Shown: positions 12,498 through 27,400 of the stretch, in pieces
Layout: each line of letters starts with the position of its first letter
Position numbering within the stretch: position 1 is the first letter of the stretch
Assembly: GCA_903813345.2 (NCBI GenBank)
Contig: CAIIXF020000001.1
Span: forward strand, 43,429,366 to 43,493,365
DNA: 64,000 nt
Source: Owenia fusiformis
Taxonomy: Eukaryota; Annelida; Polychaeta; Sabellida; Oweniidae
Direction: 5' to 3'
Position numbers and translations under genes: made by a program
Notes under the pieces: model-generated
What the model saw: only the letters and a program-made list of their open reading frames with translations
What the model was told of the DNA's origin: nothing
Databases searched by the model: none

Positions 12498-15400
12498 CTG
12501 AAAATAACAAACATTTATACTATAACATTGATATAACATTGCAGGATCACAGTTAGTAATAATAATAGTCTATAAATCATTTTACACGGAAATTAAAATC
12601 CACTTGCACCCAGTCGAGAATTTAGTAATCCTTGCATTGGGATATTTTGATATAAAAATTTGAAATTTTTACCCAGGCTTGTAAATTGTAAATAAAAATA
12701 TGAGCTAAAAAGAGCATTTGAAAAATAAATTGCAATTTATAATCTAGTTAATAAAATGTATAGTCTACCATAGGTAGTTCTACAAGACATCTTACTTTTT
12801 AGGTCCTTTGCCATCATCCAAGGCAAATTCCAATAAGTCTTCATAACTGACATTCTCATCTGAAGTCTTGTACTTAGGCTGAAGGGGGTCCAAAGCTATA
12901 TTAGCCATATGTTTGTCATCACCAAAGTCTACAGGGTTATCCCAGAATGGATCTGACCCGTCAAATAATCCTAGTTGCTTAGGGTCAGCTTGCACATGTT
13001 TAAATGCAAACTTAGTTTTAGGTAGAGTATTAGAGCTAAAGACATCATCACCATCTGTTTGTTCATCCTCTGGGGGAGTAGGGGGTTGTGGTTTGCCACG
13101 ACTGGTCCCATTTGTCTGGGATGTAGGGGGGTCTGTTGCTAAAGGGTATTTGCGTGTCCTTGGCCGTTGGTTTAGTTCAGATGGTCTGGATATAGATTTG
13201 GGAGGTAATGGCAGGGGGTTGCCCTCCACAGCAGTGTCAGTATCTGTTGGAGAGTGACCATTACTATTATTGGTATCAGTGTCTTTCTGACGTAATCTTG
13301 ACAGACCCGCTATACCTGGGAGGGCGGGATTACGAATCTTGTCATTCAATCTCGATCTACGGGGTACAGGAGCTGGGGCACCAGACCCTGCCCCTTCACG
13401 TAATCGACGTAGAGGATTCACAGCGCCCCCTGTGTCAGTAGTGTCTATACTGGGCACACTTTTTCTTGGTATTCCTTGTGGATTTCTTATATTTAAGTTT
13501 CGTACAACACTGGATGAAGTTGGAGTTGTGACACTTCCTTGTCTTTCACTTGGTTTGGGATCTGTGGGGGTTACAGGTTCTACTCCAGGGGTAGGTACTG
13601 TCAGTTGATCATCTTCTTTATGTTTTGATACGTCAGTGTCACTCCCGGAATAACTAGCTCTCTGTTGATGCTCCATAGCTCGTTTCATTCTGCGTTCCCT
13701 TGTTGACACATGTTTACTCTCCTTGGGGGTCTCTTTGAAGGGCCCCTTCTGCACTAACATATCATAAACTTCCAGGGCTTCAGGTGTTACACTGCCCTCT
13801 ATTGTTTTAGACTGGATTTCCTCAGTGTAACTCTTACGTTCAATTTTAGGGCTTGATTTCCCTGAGAATTTAAATGAGAATTTACCCTTTAGTCCAGCAC
13901 TGCGAGGCGAAGATTCACCACCACTGTCAGTGTCTCTTAGCTTATCAAGCTGAAAAGTTAATAAAATTAGAATTACAAACATGAAGATATTTAAATGCAG
14001 ACGACCATCTGTAAATGCATTAAATCATAAATTCATTCTCTTATTTACTGATTCATTCCAAAAGGGTGAAACACTGGAGCTTGGTGCAAGACCAAAACAA
14101 GGGATAATAAACATGCAAAATGCCACAACCTGCCATTTGTTACAGACACAGAACACCGCCCACAAAAAAGCTAAAGAAAATGGTGATGTGGTGACATAAT
14201 ACAATTTTGTATTTTATTGAGTAAAATTGAAGCTTGAATAATAGAATAGAATTTCTCTTGGCTCGATTGCTTCTCATTCTCAATGCTGATACCTTAGGAA
14301 CTTGTGGTTCAGGGGTAGATATCATATTTTTCTGATTCTCTTTATGTGCCATCTCAGTTGCCATGGCAATGGCATCGTCTATCATCTTCTCATCTGATGC
14401 AGACATGGGTTTCACTTTGGCTTGCTTCTTCTCCTTGTGTCTTGGAGAGACTTCCTGGAGACAAAAGCATTGAGCAGAGGATTATCATTAGGATAGTAGG
14501 TAAAGTATGTGCAATTCAAAATGCAACTGGCTTATTAAAACTGGAGTTATACGAGGGTTGATCAATAAGTAACGGGCGCTTTTTTACACAGATGCTTTTT
14601 ATAGACCAATCCCTTTGATTTTCTTACCAGTGATACATCATTCAATTACCTTTCTACTCTGAAGATACAATATACAAGTAGTAATTGTTTAATATGGATA
14701 AGTGACACTAGATTCAATATTACTGAAACCATACCATTTAATAAAAGAAAGTGTATTCCTAGTATGAAGATCAGATTACTTTTTATATTGCTTTTTTCTC
14801 ATACACAGCATAATGTACCCTTAATCATATGCTATACAATTTCATTGTCATATTTTATTGATAAACATACTGAACTTACAATTCTCAATTTGGTTTTAGA
14901 TTTCTTTTCTTCCTTGGTTCGAAAAACATCATCAGAGCTATCATTAAGGCTTGAGCCAAACACGCCAGGACTTCTTGGCGACACACTGATTGGTGTAGCA
15001 GGGGAGTGGCTGAGGGGGGTATCCCCAGGGTCATTATAATCCAGTGTCAATCCCCTATTTTCCAACCCCTGGCCATTAGTTTGTTCCTCATCATTGTTTT
15101 CCTCATCTCTTGGTGTAAGATGAACTTCATCTTCATATTTCTCTGGTTCTTTAAGAGCTTTCAGGACTTCTTCCATAAAATCTGGACCGAGATCTAGCGA
15201 TGTCTATAAGGATGGATACATTTTTATTATGGTGTTTACTTTATTATTTTGATATATGGATAGTAGGAGAATGAGATTACATACTGTACTTCTACAACAA
15301 TAATGCCGTTTATCAAATATTGCCCAAACACAAACAATTGAAACTTGTCTGAACAGAAAAACATTTTTTTATCTTTCAAGATCTGTTCATTGCATACTAT

Positions 15401-18400
15401 ATGTGCTTAATGTATTGTTTGAAAAATTACCGAGAATTCTGGCATTTTGAAGAAGTCTTCTTCATCATTTATTTCCTCATAGCTGTCTTTCTTTCCATCG
15501 GACTCATCAAAAGTGTTGGAACTCATATCTCCCAAATCACTACCCCATCTATAAGATAAAAAATAATCCGTACAATTATGAAATTCCTTCAAGGTTTAAT
15601 TCAAACCAACCTCAGAAAGTATACATCTCCAAGGACAAATTTTTTATTGAAAGAAATTCAGTATATGAGGGGTAAACTGGCTACAGTTAACAGTATTAGA
15701 TAAAATGAATAAAACATGGTACCCTTGCATCTAATCTTTTGTCTCCCACAAATAAAAGGCTATTCCCTCTCTATTCCCTCAGATTTCAGCAATCACTCAG
15801 AAAAATATTTTTCTTGGTTTGAAAACAATATTTTATCTTTCTGATGAAACAATATCCATTAATGCACCAATAACACTAGTAAAATATGCTATAAAAATGT
15901 AAGTATGAGCTTGGTTAACTTACCCACTGTCCCCCTTCTTGTCGCTGCTGGGTGATGGTGTAGACTGAGTGGACATGAGGGAACCATCAGAGAGACCTTT
16001 GATAATTACATGCGCAGAGTCATCAGATTTCGTCAAGGAGGGTGTTGAGCTGTTCAAATCATCTTGGGGCTTATCTTTAAAATAAAAATCATCCAATCAA
16101 ATATCAATATACTTGTACTTTATGTTAATGGAGAGCTCATCAAAACAATAACTTCACTGAGAAAATGAAATAACTATAATGAAGATCAGCTAAAGGCACA
16201 TTTCAATTTTTAAAAGATAATCCTAGCGCATCCAACTTTTCACATCTTCCTTCTAAAAAAAAATTTCTGAAGGGCGTTTTAGTTGTCAAGTCTAGTTATA
16301 GATTCTATTTCACAATTATAAACTCACAAGGAGGGACAACTTTAACTGGAAGCTTCATGTCATAGTTTGTCCCGATTATGCCAATATCTCCAGTGATGGC
16401 ACCGTCATATCCTATATGACCTATGTGACGCAAATCATTCTGTGGAAGGCCTATCATATCAGCACGCAGTCTAGATTTTCTACTGTCTTTCTTCCCTTGC
16501 TTACGGACATCTACAATCATACATATATTGTATATACATGTATTCAAGTAAGTACATCAACCTTGAGTGTGTTTGATATTTAAAGGTTTTATTGATTGTG
16601 GGTTTCAAATTAAATATGGTAACCATTTTATATATTAGTATTAAGCTCACATGGAAAGTCTAAAGTATTGGCTCTGCTTTCTTTGGATTTCTAGGAGTTT
16701 TATCATTAATTATTTAAGAAAATTATTTACCACTTTTAGATCTTTGTATTTTACTGATTTTCACAGGGGAGACCTTTACTTCTACATAAGGAGTTGCATC
16801 AGCAGGATTGAAGAAGCCACACTTGCCACAGGGTAACACTCCCTTCCAATGTGTTGCATCAGGGGCATCAGTGGGACTGGAAATAATTTAGAATAGTTGA
16901 AATAAAATATGAAAACAGCACAATCTTAAAATATTTATCTGATTAAGCATTATTGGCACCCCTGGGTAATTATTATCTACTTGTGAAGCAGCCATAAAAG
17001 GATCTTCACACAAGAACAAATTTAAATTCAATAAAAGAATATTTCTCATAAAAGCATGCTTTTCATGAAATAAATTTTCCAGTAAATGAAACTAAGGCAT
17101 TTTGACATGAAAACTAAATGTTTTTGTGACACTTACCTTCTGTCGAGTACAGTTATTATGTCCTGTGCCTTATATGGCAATGACGTAGGCTCCATCGGAC
17201 TCGGACAATCTCGAATGGCAGCCATCTGATCAGGGCGTATCTAAACAAATATAATTTCAATTTAAAGTAATTGAAATACATGTGTATTATAACTCCAGTA
17301 ATAATCCTACAGTGTATCTACATTATGTATATGTGATTTAACTTGAATTGACTTGAACTCAAAGAGCGATTCATTTGTAAACTAAATAACAACAAGAATA
17401 TACTTGACAGTAATATGCACCTTTGAATTAACCATGTTGATCCTCCAAGGAATCTGCATTCAGTTGTATGTCAAAGTTCTAGAGTTCAAAGTTATGGAGT
17501 CACAAGTTCAACAGGTATTTATAGATGCGAGAATGATATCTTATGAAAACATTGGCTGTATAAATATTGTTCTTGGACACATCCTTTATTTGCCACATTG
17601 ATTTTCATTATTTTGACAGGGTGTTATTGCCAATGCATGTTCATTTTACATTGACACCTGTGAATATGAACATGGCTCCAATGTTAACACTTTGAAGGAC
17701 AGTTTTGTAGAAAGTAGTTTTTTGTATATGTCAGTGCAGAGAAAGTTGTGCCTCAAGACAAACCCAGGATTTGAAATTAGAACAAATAAATGGTCAAAAT
17801 AACAATTTGGTCTAAAATTGAGTTCATTCCATTTATTACAGAAATTTGGTCTACATCAATGAAGAATGATACTGATAAGAGTAACTGTAAAGAAAAGTAT
17901 TGCCTCTCACCTGAGGAAGAATTTTTAATATTTCAGTAAACTTTGGCCGTCTCAATGCATCATGTTCCCAGCACTTGGTTAGTATAGCATAGTACTCCTT
18001 GGAACAAGCATCAGGCTGGTCCAACCTCTGACTACATGGCTCATCTATGGTCTGTAGGATCTGTAACAAAGGCAACTTAAATAACATTGTACATGGCTCT
18101 TTTATGGCATGCAGAATCTGTAGCAAGGATTACTTCCTAAACAGTACGTAACATTATAAATAAACAACAGTTTCATGATTTTGAAATAGGATAGAGTATT
18201 CACTAAAACTGAAAAGGCATGTAGATTTTCGTTCAAAAGCACAAAGCTATTTTCTAGATAACTGATGTCTTCATTTGAAAAAAACTAAGAATTTGGCAAA
18301 ATGCACTTTAAGATAAACCTAACAGTCTCCAAGCTCAGTAACCATATGATTATTGAAAAATGCAAGAAAATTACATTGAGCACAGTAGAGAAGGTGATGA

Positions 18401-21400
18401 AAGAAATGTGGGAAAGCATTTAGCTAATTTAATAGATATAGAACAGTATTAGAGCATATTAGAGCAATCTGTATTCATGTACTGTTGTGCACATTCATTA
18501 TATTTGTATTCTAAAAGCTAGGTATGCATCATTACAGTCAGAAGCTGTGAAGAAGGTCACTTTTGATCTTGAAAGCAAGAAAGGGCAAAATAGACATTTA
18601 CATTTTAGTTTATATTAGTTTTAAATAATACCAAATATAGCCATATATTTCTTTGCTCTGAAGTATGGAATAATATTTATATTAGCAGAATAATAAATCA
18701 TGAAATGTAGATGGATTTAGGAAAGAAGCAGTCCATGGACCCCACCCTTTGTAGAATATGTAAGCTCCTTATATATGATATGATCATTTCAAACCATCAG
18801 CCACAGCCAGCTATATCTTTGTTACACTAATATTATACATGTACATACATTCTGCACATGTTCATATACTAACATACATGTACAATAATACAATTATATG
18901 ATGCGCATGCACATGTACCATGCAATTGTACTATAAAATCAACAGACATGAGAACCATAAGCGTATCCTTCTAATCAAAAATGTGCAAATCCTTCAGCCT
19001 TAAATAATGTGCATGTATTGGTGTGAATAATTCATCCATTCTTGCTTGATTTGTAACACAAGATGACAACAAAGCAAGCCAAAATTGAGAAACATCCAAC
19101 AAGATACATGCATTGTGGGTAGATACCTCTTGCGCTATCTCCATTACTTTGTCAGGATCATCAGCCTCCAGATCTGATTCCTATCAACCAGCAAATATCA
19201 TTGGTTAGCAAACACTCACACGCACAAACAAAGACTCCGATAACCTTTGTGTAACAATGATCGAAATTGGTAATCGAAATTGTTTTGCAAAGGTTTCAGA
19301 AGTCGCTAGAAATCAAAGGAGGTATCCAGACCCAGGCTAATATGTGACAATGATATGCAGAGTTGCATTCTGGGTCTGCATATCTACTGATCTTGTATTA
19401 AGCTAGTAGCTACATATAGTATATATACAGAGGGAAAGTTTCCAAATGCATAGATAATCACCAAAGAAAGCATGAAAATCTTTAAAAAATTCTATATGCC
19501 TAATTGGTGAAGGCAAAGGGAAATTAGCAATACGGATATAACTCATATTCACCTAGATTCTTTTTATCCCAGTACCAAACCCCAAAAAATATTGGAAAAC
19601 ATTTCCTCCTTTGTGTGATAGATACAGACAGTGTACAGTACTTTGAACATAAACCTGATAACTATTACAACGAATGTATGGCCCAGGCTAATGTTGGTCT
19701 GTACTGTATATGTAGTTGAGTATGCAATGAACATGAGTTGCAGGGTCGTCATATTTGGCTATGAAAGAGATGAGTGGGCAGGAACAACAACAAAAGTGAC
19801 TGTCATAGTGGCGAAACCAAAAACCCCATATGTATTTGCATTTGCCCGTGAATCAATGTACATAATACATAACAGACATAGAATCAATGTACATAATACT
19901 GCATAGACAGCAGAGTTTACCAAACCTATTGTAAAAACATATAAAATTCTTCTCTCATTTAACAACCAGTCAACAGATATTGAGTGAATATTGTGATTAG
20001 ATTGAATTTGCGATAAAAGCGAGTACATTTCTCAATAATTATTGATCACCCTGTACATCATTGCTCATGATTCAGGCTCCACAATATGATCACTTAGTAC
20101 AACACTTATAGGCAATAAAAGGAGGCTCCAAGTAGTCGTTGTGTACAAACATGTATAAGCATAGCAGGCTGGCTTAAAGTAAGACAATCAAATTTTGATC
20201 ACATAGATTTGTATGTAAAAGCTGCAAGGTTCAATTTGGGAATAAACGAGAGAAAGCAGCCAAATATGAGCCTACAAACTCAAGCACAGTCATACTACAT
20301 ACATATATACATTGAAGATGTGTTAACATGATGCCATCAGGTGTGACATGTGACATACAAAAAAGTTGTAGTGTTATTTCATATCTTTTAGAGAAACAAA
20401 ACTAACAGAATCATATAAGATAAGATTATAAACAAAATTAAAATAGTGCTCGATGAAAAAATTAAATAACAAAAAATTAAGATGAAATCATTTTGAAAAT
20501 GTAAAAATGGCGTTACACATACCTGGTGTGAAGTCAAAGACGCCCAAGGTTGTGCTCCATATGAAAACATCTCCCATAAAGTGACACCGTATGACCAGAC
20601 ATCAGATGCTGTTGTAAACTTCAGGTAGTTGATACACTCAGGCGCACACCTACAATCAAGAATATTGTTTATGTGTACAATTATAATTATTCTATATATT
20701 GTATTCGAAAATGACTGTATTCACTCCTTCTATAAACTGTGAACAAAGTCAATGTTTCAACCGGGGCATATTCGAGATCAATGCCCCGGCTCTGTACTAA
20801 GTGTTTCGTTCAGTGCAAAAGCTCAACCGGAAGTAGAAATGAAAAAATGGAAATGAACATCGAAATTGACGATTTTGCAATATCCTGGTGAGTTTTCATG
20901 TTCGAATCGTAATATAGACCTCAGAGCAGGGCTACTATTTTCGAATACACCCCTTAGGGCTAGGCACAAAAACTTTCGAACCAGAAAACGTTTGTGCCAA
21001 GCCCTGCGGGGTGTATTCGAAAATAGTAGCGCTGCTCTTCGGTCTATATTTCTTAATTATATTCAGAAAACATGTCTTCATTGAACAATGTGAGGACATT
21101 GAGACAAGTTAATTTTCATATTTTAAGTTGCACCCTTTAGAGCTAGGTATTACATACACAGGTTTTACTGTTGTATCTTTATTCTCAAAATGTGATAAAC
21201 TTCGATGTTCATTTTCGTGTAGAGGCAGAACTGAACCTGATCTCTGTACAGGTACATTAGATCTATATTAATGTATTAATGTCAATATATTAACAGTATG
21301 GAAATATAAAGCAAGAATTCATTATTCATCCTTCTTACCATGCTATTGGAAGTTTCAAGTTGACATTGAAGTTGGTTTGGTAGTAATCTTTCCCCACACC

Positions 21401-24400
21401 TAGTGCTCTTGACAATCCAAAGTCACTGATCTTAACCTGCAAAAGAAAGTCGATTTCCTTGAATCAATATTTTAGAAGTCTTTCTTAGCATTTGAATTGG
21501 AGGAATGAAAAAGATATTAGCATAATATGTTTTCAAGAGAGTTGTTGCAGAAAAATACTTGAAAGTTTAATACACATATACTGTACGTCTATGCCAAAAT
21601 CATGTATTCCAATGTACTATACTTCTATTATTATTGGTTTCTGTTACTGTACCTATATTATTATTGTAAATTATTAAACTAAACATAAAATAAATAACAT
21701 CTACAGTTAGTAACTTTTATCAGTGTGCTATAATAATTGTAAGTTAAAACTGAAGTTTACTTGGCACATATTTTTGACTATAGTGTAGTATATTAAGGCA
21801 GTCCTTGATATGTCAACATATTTACTTTTAACATTAATCCTAGAATATTTGCAAAGAAAACATTTATAGCACTTGCCAACTGGGGTCAAACTAGGTCAAA
21901 AAGTACAGATAAAAAAACAAAACTTCTCTTTTTTATTTTCTGGTCTTTACGTTATTATATATAAGTGATTTCATATGACAGAAAAGTTAAAAATCATTGG
22001 AATCTATTCTACCAACCTTATCTTTTGAAAAAACTAATATATTCCTAGCAGCTAAATCTCTATGTATAAATCGTTTATTTTCTAAGTATGCCATGCCATC
22101 AGCGATCTGTACTGCAAAGTCGCATAATGTTGTCACAGGAAAGTTTTGGCGAGATGATGTGTCTTTGAGACATTCTAGAAGGGACTTCATAGGAGCATAT
22201 TCTGTGACCTACAAATATTTTTATTACAATTAAAAGTAATTTAATATTCAAAGTTGAGCAAGTTAAATTTATTCAAACTTTTGGCAATGTATCACTGAAA
22301 ATGTTGAAACTGCATGACATTAGTCTCTTAAGTGCAATACCTGTTAGTTATAATAGATTCAGGAGACAAGTGTTGAAAGCTCCAACAACTATACCAAAAA
22401 GGTAATAATGATAATTTTGCAAAATGACCACCTACCAGCATAAGCGAGTTGTCACCATCAAGGACAACACCAAACAGACGGACAATACAATCGTGGCTAA
22501 TGCCATGCATGATTGTGGCTTCTTTAAGGAACTCTGATGAGCCACTTTCCATACGCTCTTTGCATAGGATCTTTACTGCAACTTGTATCTTCAACAGAAA
22601 GATTATCAATCAAATTGTGACATATTGACATCACATGGACCAATCAAATGCTCGAAATGACACAATTATAGATTATTTTATATATCAGAGATTATTTTCT
22701 TTACATGCATCCTATCAGAATGCAAAGTCACAAAAAGCATGACACAAATTTTTCTGACTTTATTTGGATAAAATTTCATTGTACATTCAAACCTTCATGT
22801 CAATCACAACTGTCAGTTATCTGTCAGAGCTCGGGTAATGTTATTATCCAATGCAATATCTTAGATATTCCATCTTACCTTCTCCCCTTCATTGGTCCAT
22901 ACACCTTGTTGGACCTCACCAAACTCTCCCTTCCCAATTGTCCTTATTGTAGTGATGCTCTCAGAGGAGATTATATAACCAGTGCTAGGGTTGCTGGGAT
23001 GGCTAATGCTCCCTGGACTTTTGGGACTTGGCGGGATCTCTCGAGGTGAACTTGGGATAATACGATGTTCTGGAGAGGGATGCTGGATTTTTCGTGTATT
23101 GTCATTGTGTTCAATGGTTGATTTCACAAACATACGCTGAAACGAGAAAACATATAATTTAACATGACACACAGTGATAAATATAGTGATCAAAATGGCC
23201 ACCTTGAACATTACCAAGCAAGCCCAAAGACCAATCAGATCTTGGCTTACCAAAAGTCAGCTCTTGCATCTGTAAAAATTTCAACAGATGAATTGCATTC
23301 TCGGTATCTTGAATACAAGATTTCTTTTGCAACCTACCTACCCACGATAGAATAAAAGTTTAAAACTCACTATTTCATTACAAGACAATTTGCCTGTTTT
23401 AGTGCTTTTAATGAAAAGGACAGATGGACCAACGGACAGACCAACAGACGGACCAACGGACGGATGCCTGGTCGATCCCATAGGCTCCCCGCCAAATATT
23501 CAAAGTAGCAAAAGAAGATGTCATTGTCAGTAAACAAGAGTTTCAATCACAGCTTTAGGTTTTGGGAATTGGCAGCACTTCAGTATTCAGGTCCATGAAC
23601 ACGTTCTTTTTTCTTCTAGTGAGAAAACACAAAGGAGCAGGTCAGAGTCTAGTACAATAAGACCTGTATGCAAAAAACCTGGTATTATAGTAGCAGTAGT
23701 ACATATCACCTCTATAAGATCATTTTGAGTCAATCAGAGTATTTTTCAACCAAGACTGGTTTAACTGTATCATCTAACAGGTCAGGGCGAACAGTATTTA
23801 AGCAAAACATGACCAAATAGCACAAGGAAAGTTATGTTAAACTTTTCATGTGAATATCATCTACTTTTAAACCAGTAAATAGAGAAGATACGTGAGGATT
23901 AACAGGTGGGATGACACAGTACAAATATGAAACTAAACGGAGATCATCTGATACTCAGATACATATTCCAGAATCTAGAAAGTCTATGAATTTCAAAGAG
24001 AAACTGAAGCATTCACAATTAGTTCCTGAGCTACTTACATTAGCAAATCAACTAACATTCACAGGACCTTTCCCTGAACCAGAAAATGATGATGGGTCTC
24101 AGTTGTACAAAGGGCCAACTCCTAAATCAAAAAGCTATGAACATTTATCAGATTTTGTGCAGTTTGCGTCATCAAAGGTTGACATCAGAAATACCTACAC
24201 ATTGACGATGCTTAATGAACATACATTTTACGTTGAAAACTTTGTACAAAATTTCTGCCTTTCTTTTGGAGAACTAGATGAATTATTCAAGTCTAAAAAC
24301 ATCATCAGATGTGGAAGTTCCTATGAACTTGCAAAGATTCTCGCCCCTGATGAATACGACTATATACCTGTCCTTATATGGTCTGATGATGTCACAGTTA

Positions 24401-27400
24401 GGGTTGAAAATGTGGGGAATGATTGTGAACTGACAGGTCAAGGTTATGGGGACATCTTCATTGAGAAAGGGGATCTACACGATGCATTACATTCTGATAT
24501 CATGCCAGATAAGTCGGACATACTTGATCTTATTAAGAGTCAACGAGGCCCAAGCAAGTTAAACACATTCTTTGCTGTCACACTTCAGACGAGGATATAC
24601 TCTTACCTAAACAAGATAGAGGACTATAAATTCTTCATAGGTGAACGGAACCATAAAGAAGACCCAGATTCTCCATACCCAATGGGATCATTGAGCATAC
24701 ATATCATAACACATGGAACCAGTATATGGTTGCGACTAGGTGCACCTCTTTGCACAGTCGATATAGACCTCTCGTTTGCAATTGAGAAGAGAGACCAAAC
24801 ACAGGGAAGATGTGTTATGGTGCGTGCAGATAACATTAGCGAACGGTGTGACAATTTCTCCCATTGGACTGAATCTCTTATTGATCAAGGGCTCAAAACA
24901 GAGCAAATTATACATGTATTATCAATACAGCATAGAAAGTTATTCTTACTATTCAAGTATATTCACCATCTTGTCAGTAAAGATCTTGAGTTCTTTACAG
25001 ATGGTTCTTCATACTCATTTAAAATATTACTTTTGCACCATCAGGATACTTGCCAGAGAGATAACATGGGTCAATGCTTTGAGGATATCACTGAGGATTT
25101 CTTTTGTACAAAATCCAGAAAATACTGAAGACATACAGAACAAAACCTGTGTATATATTTCTTCAGATAAACGAGAGATTCAAGATATTCATTACCACAA
25201 AAGGATGGTACACTTTGACTTCAGAATTGACAGCGTTGTAATGGTATGGATTTTGGAACAGGTAAAACACTCTGATGGCAGATCTTGATGGGATATACTG
25301 GTGAGAACTGATCCAAACTTAACTGAACTAAATGCAGTTGAAAAACTCCATACACTGATTGATTCAGCACAACAACTGGAGACATTCATCAGTGATGAAG
25401 ACATTGATGAGGGTTCAGTCCTTGACATTGAATGGATTCATGACGACAGTACAAGGACAGTGATGAGATATATAAAGCCAACTGAGACAGATTCAATTAA
25501 AGAAGCTTTTCAGAATTTGATTGAGAGAGATCCAGATTGGTAACGAAAAAATTATTAAGACAATGTTCATGTATGTGAAAACACTGATATTCTTATTCAT
25601 TGTTTACAGGATTTCGATCTTTGGCAATAGCCAGAATAAAATCTGACGTCATATATTTGCCATAAATCATTGAATTAATGTCTGTTACAATTCTAATATG
25701 ATTAATAATAACCAACCAGGAAAACAACTATTTGCATTTATGAAATTTAGCGGTCATTCACACTGGATACGGTTGATTATTTTCCTAGTACACATAAATC
25801 TGCAAATACCAGTCAAAATGACTGCTGATGTACACATGCATGGTCAGGTGATTTCGCAATTTGCTTATAGTTGTTTACGAATTTCGGATAGGCGGTAGGG
25901 TTTGATGGAAAGATCTATTGTTCTTGTGATGTCACATATCACATTAGAATTCATAATATACATGTACCATATTGGAAAATACAATACAATTACAGGTATG
26001 AGGTGTTAGAAAAATGCTTTCAGAGAAGGTAAAGTATTTTATATGTTATCTCTCACCTTTTTCAATTTGCTAAAGGTCCCTTGTGGACATTCTTTGTTGA
26101 AATATTTTTTGAAACGCCTCAGCTCTGGTTTTGTCATACCTGGAAATATATAATATGTGTGTACGAATAAATAACATATTAAATGGAGAATAATCGATAA
26201 TAAAGTATATAAACTGTGGAACTGCAAGGAACTGTAATACTAACTTACATATTATGCAGTTTATTATCACATATGTTTAATTCATATTACAGCTTAGCAA
26301 ATCTAATTTATCTAGGTTTGTATATTTTACAAAAAGTTATTTAATATAGAATTTACATTTGGTGACAAAATATTTGACAGTATTACTATGTATGATATTC
26401 AACTTTCGATCAAATATCTATACTGAAGCGGATTATATGAGCTACTATTCCTATGTTTTATGAGGCTAATATCTTAGACTTAACATTTGATTTATACTAG
26501 TATGATACAATTATTATATCATCACGGAAATGAAAAAGTAATTTCGAGGAATAAATCAAATTTATTGTAATTAGGCACAATATATTCAGTGGCATGGGGA
26601 ATATATCATATCCATAATGTAATATTAGGCATGAACACATCTGAAAAATGTAACAATTGTCACAGATGCCTGTGCCAGTCGTCACAGATGCCTGTGCCAG
26701 TCACAAACAGTGACTATAAATGACATCATCTATTCTTGGTGGTGACAAAAATATGGCTGAAGAAGGCTGAGGTCTAATGCCTCAGTAACATTTGATCTAC
26801 GGCAACTGCGCAGTGACTGAGCTTCCCAAAATTGAGAGAAATGCAGCATAAAATAAAGGGATAAGCAATACGATGTAGGCTTTCTATATCGATTTTGTAA
26901 AGCTACGCCCACCGTACGCCCGCCGTAGATCAAATGTGACTGAGGCTTAATACATATTGCTTTATGCTGCCATTCTCTGTTTGAAAGAACATCTAGGTTA
27001 GAGTGCCCTCTTATAATAATAATAATAATAATGTCCTATTATACTATTCTATGTCTCAACATACACAGGATATCATCCATCACTTTGGCCTTTAATTAAG
27101 CAACTATGGCATTTGCTCATATTTGTTATTTTCAATATTTTGTGAATACTCAGTTTGATATAAAGACTTTGACATTTATACTAATTTCATACATCTTTTT
27201 AATATGGCCAAAAGTCAAGTTGTCTAATGTAATATAATGGTCTAGTCTCGAAGGTGTCATCTCACTCATATGATAATCTAAAAAAACAAAAAGATTGAAG
27301 GGAAATATTGCCCAATATGAAAATATTAATCAAGCAGCAGCTCCTCATTGCACCATAGTCTCTGCACAAATTCATATTTTCTCTGGAGACAATAACTATT

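Noticed and set aside
12913-13608. Plus-strand open frames of 77-114 codons over the proline-rich ACK exon
   Set aside because: Antisense shadows of a GC-richer coding exon; the minus-strand exon joins in frame with its neighbours.
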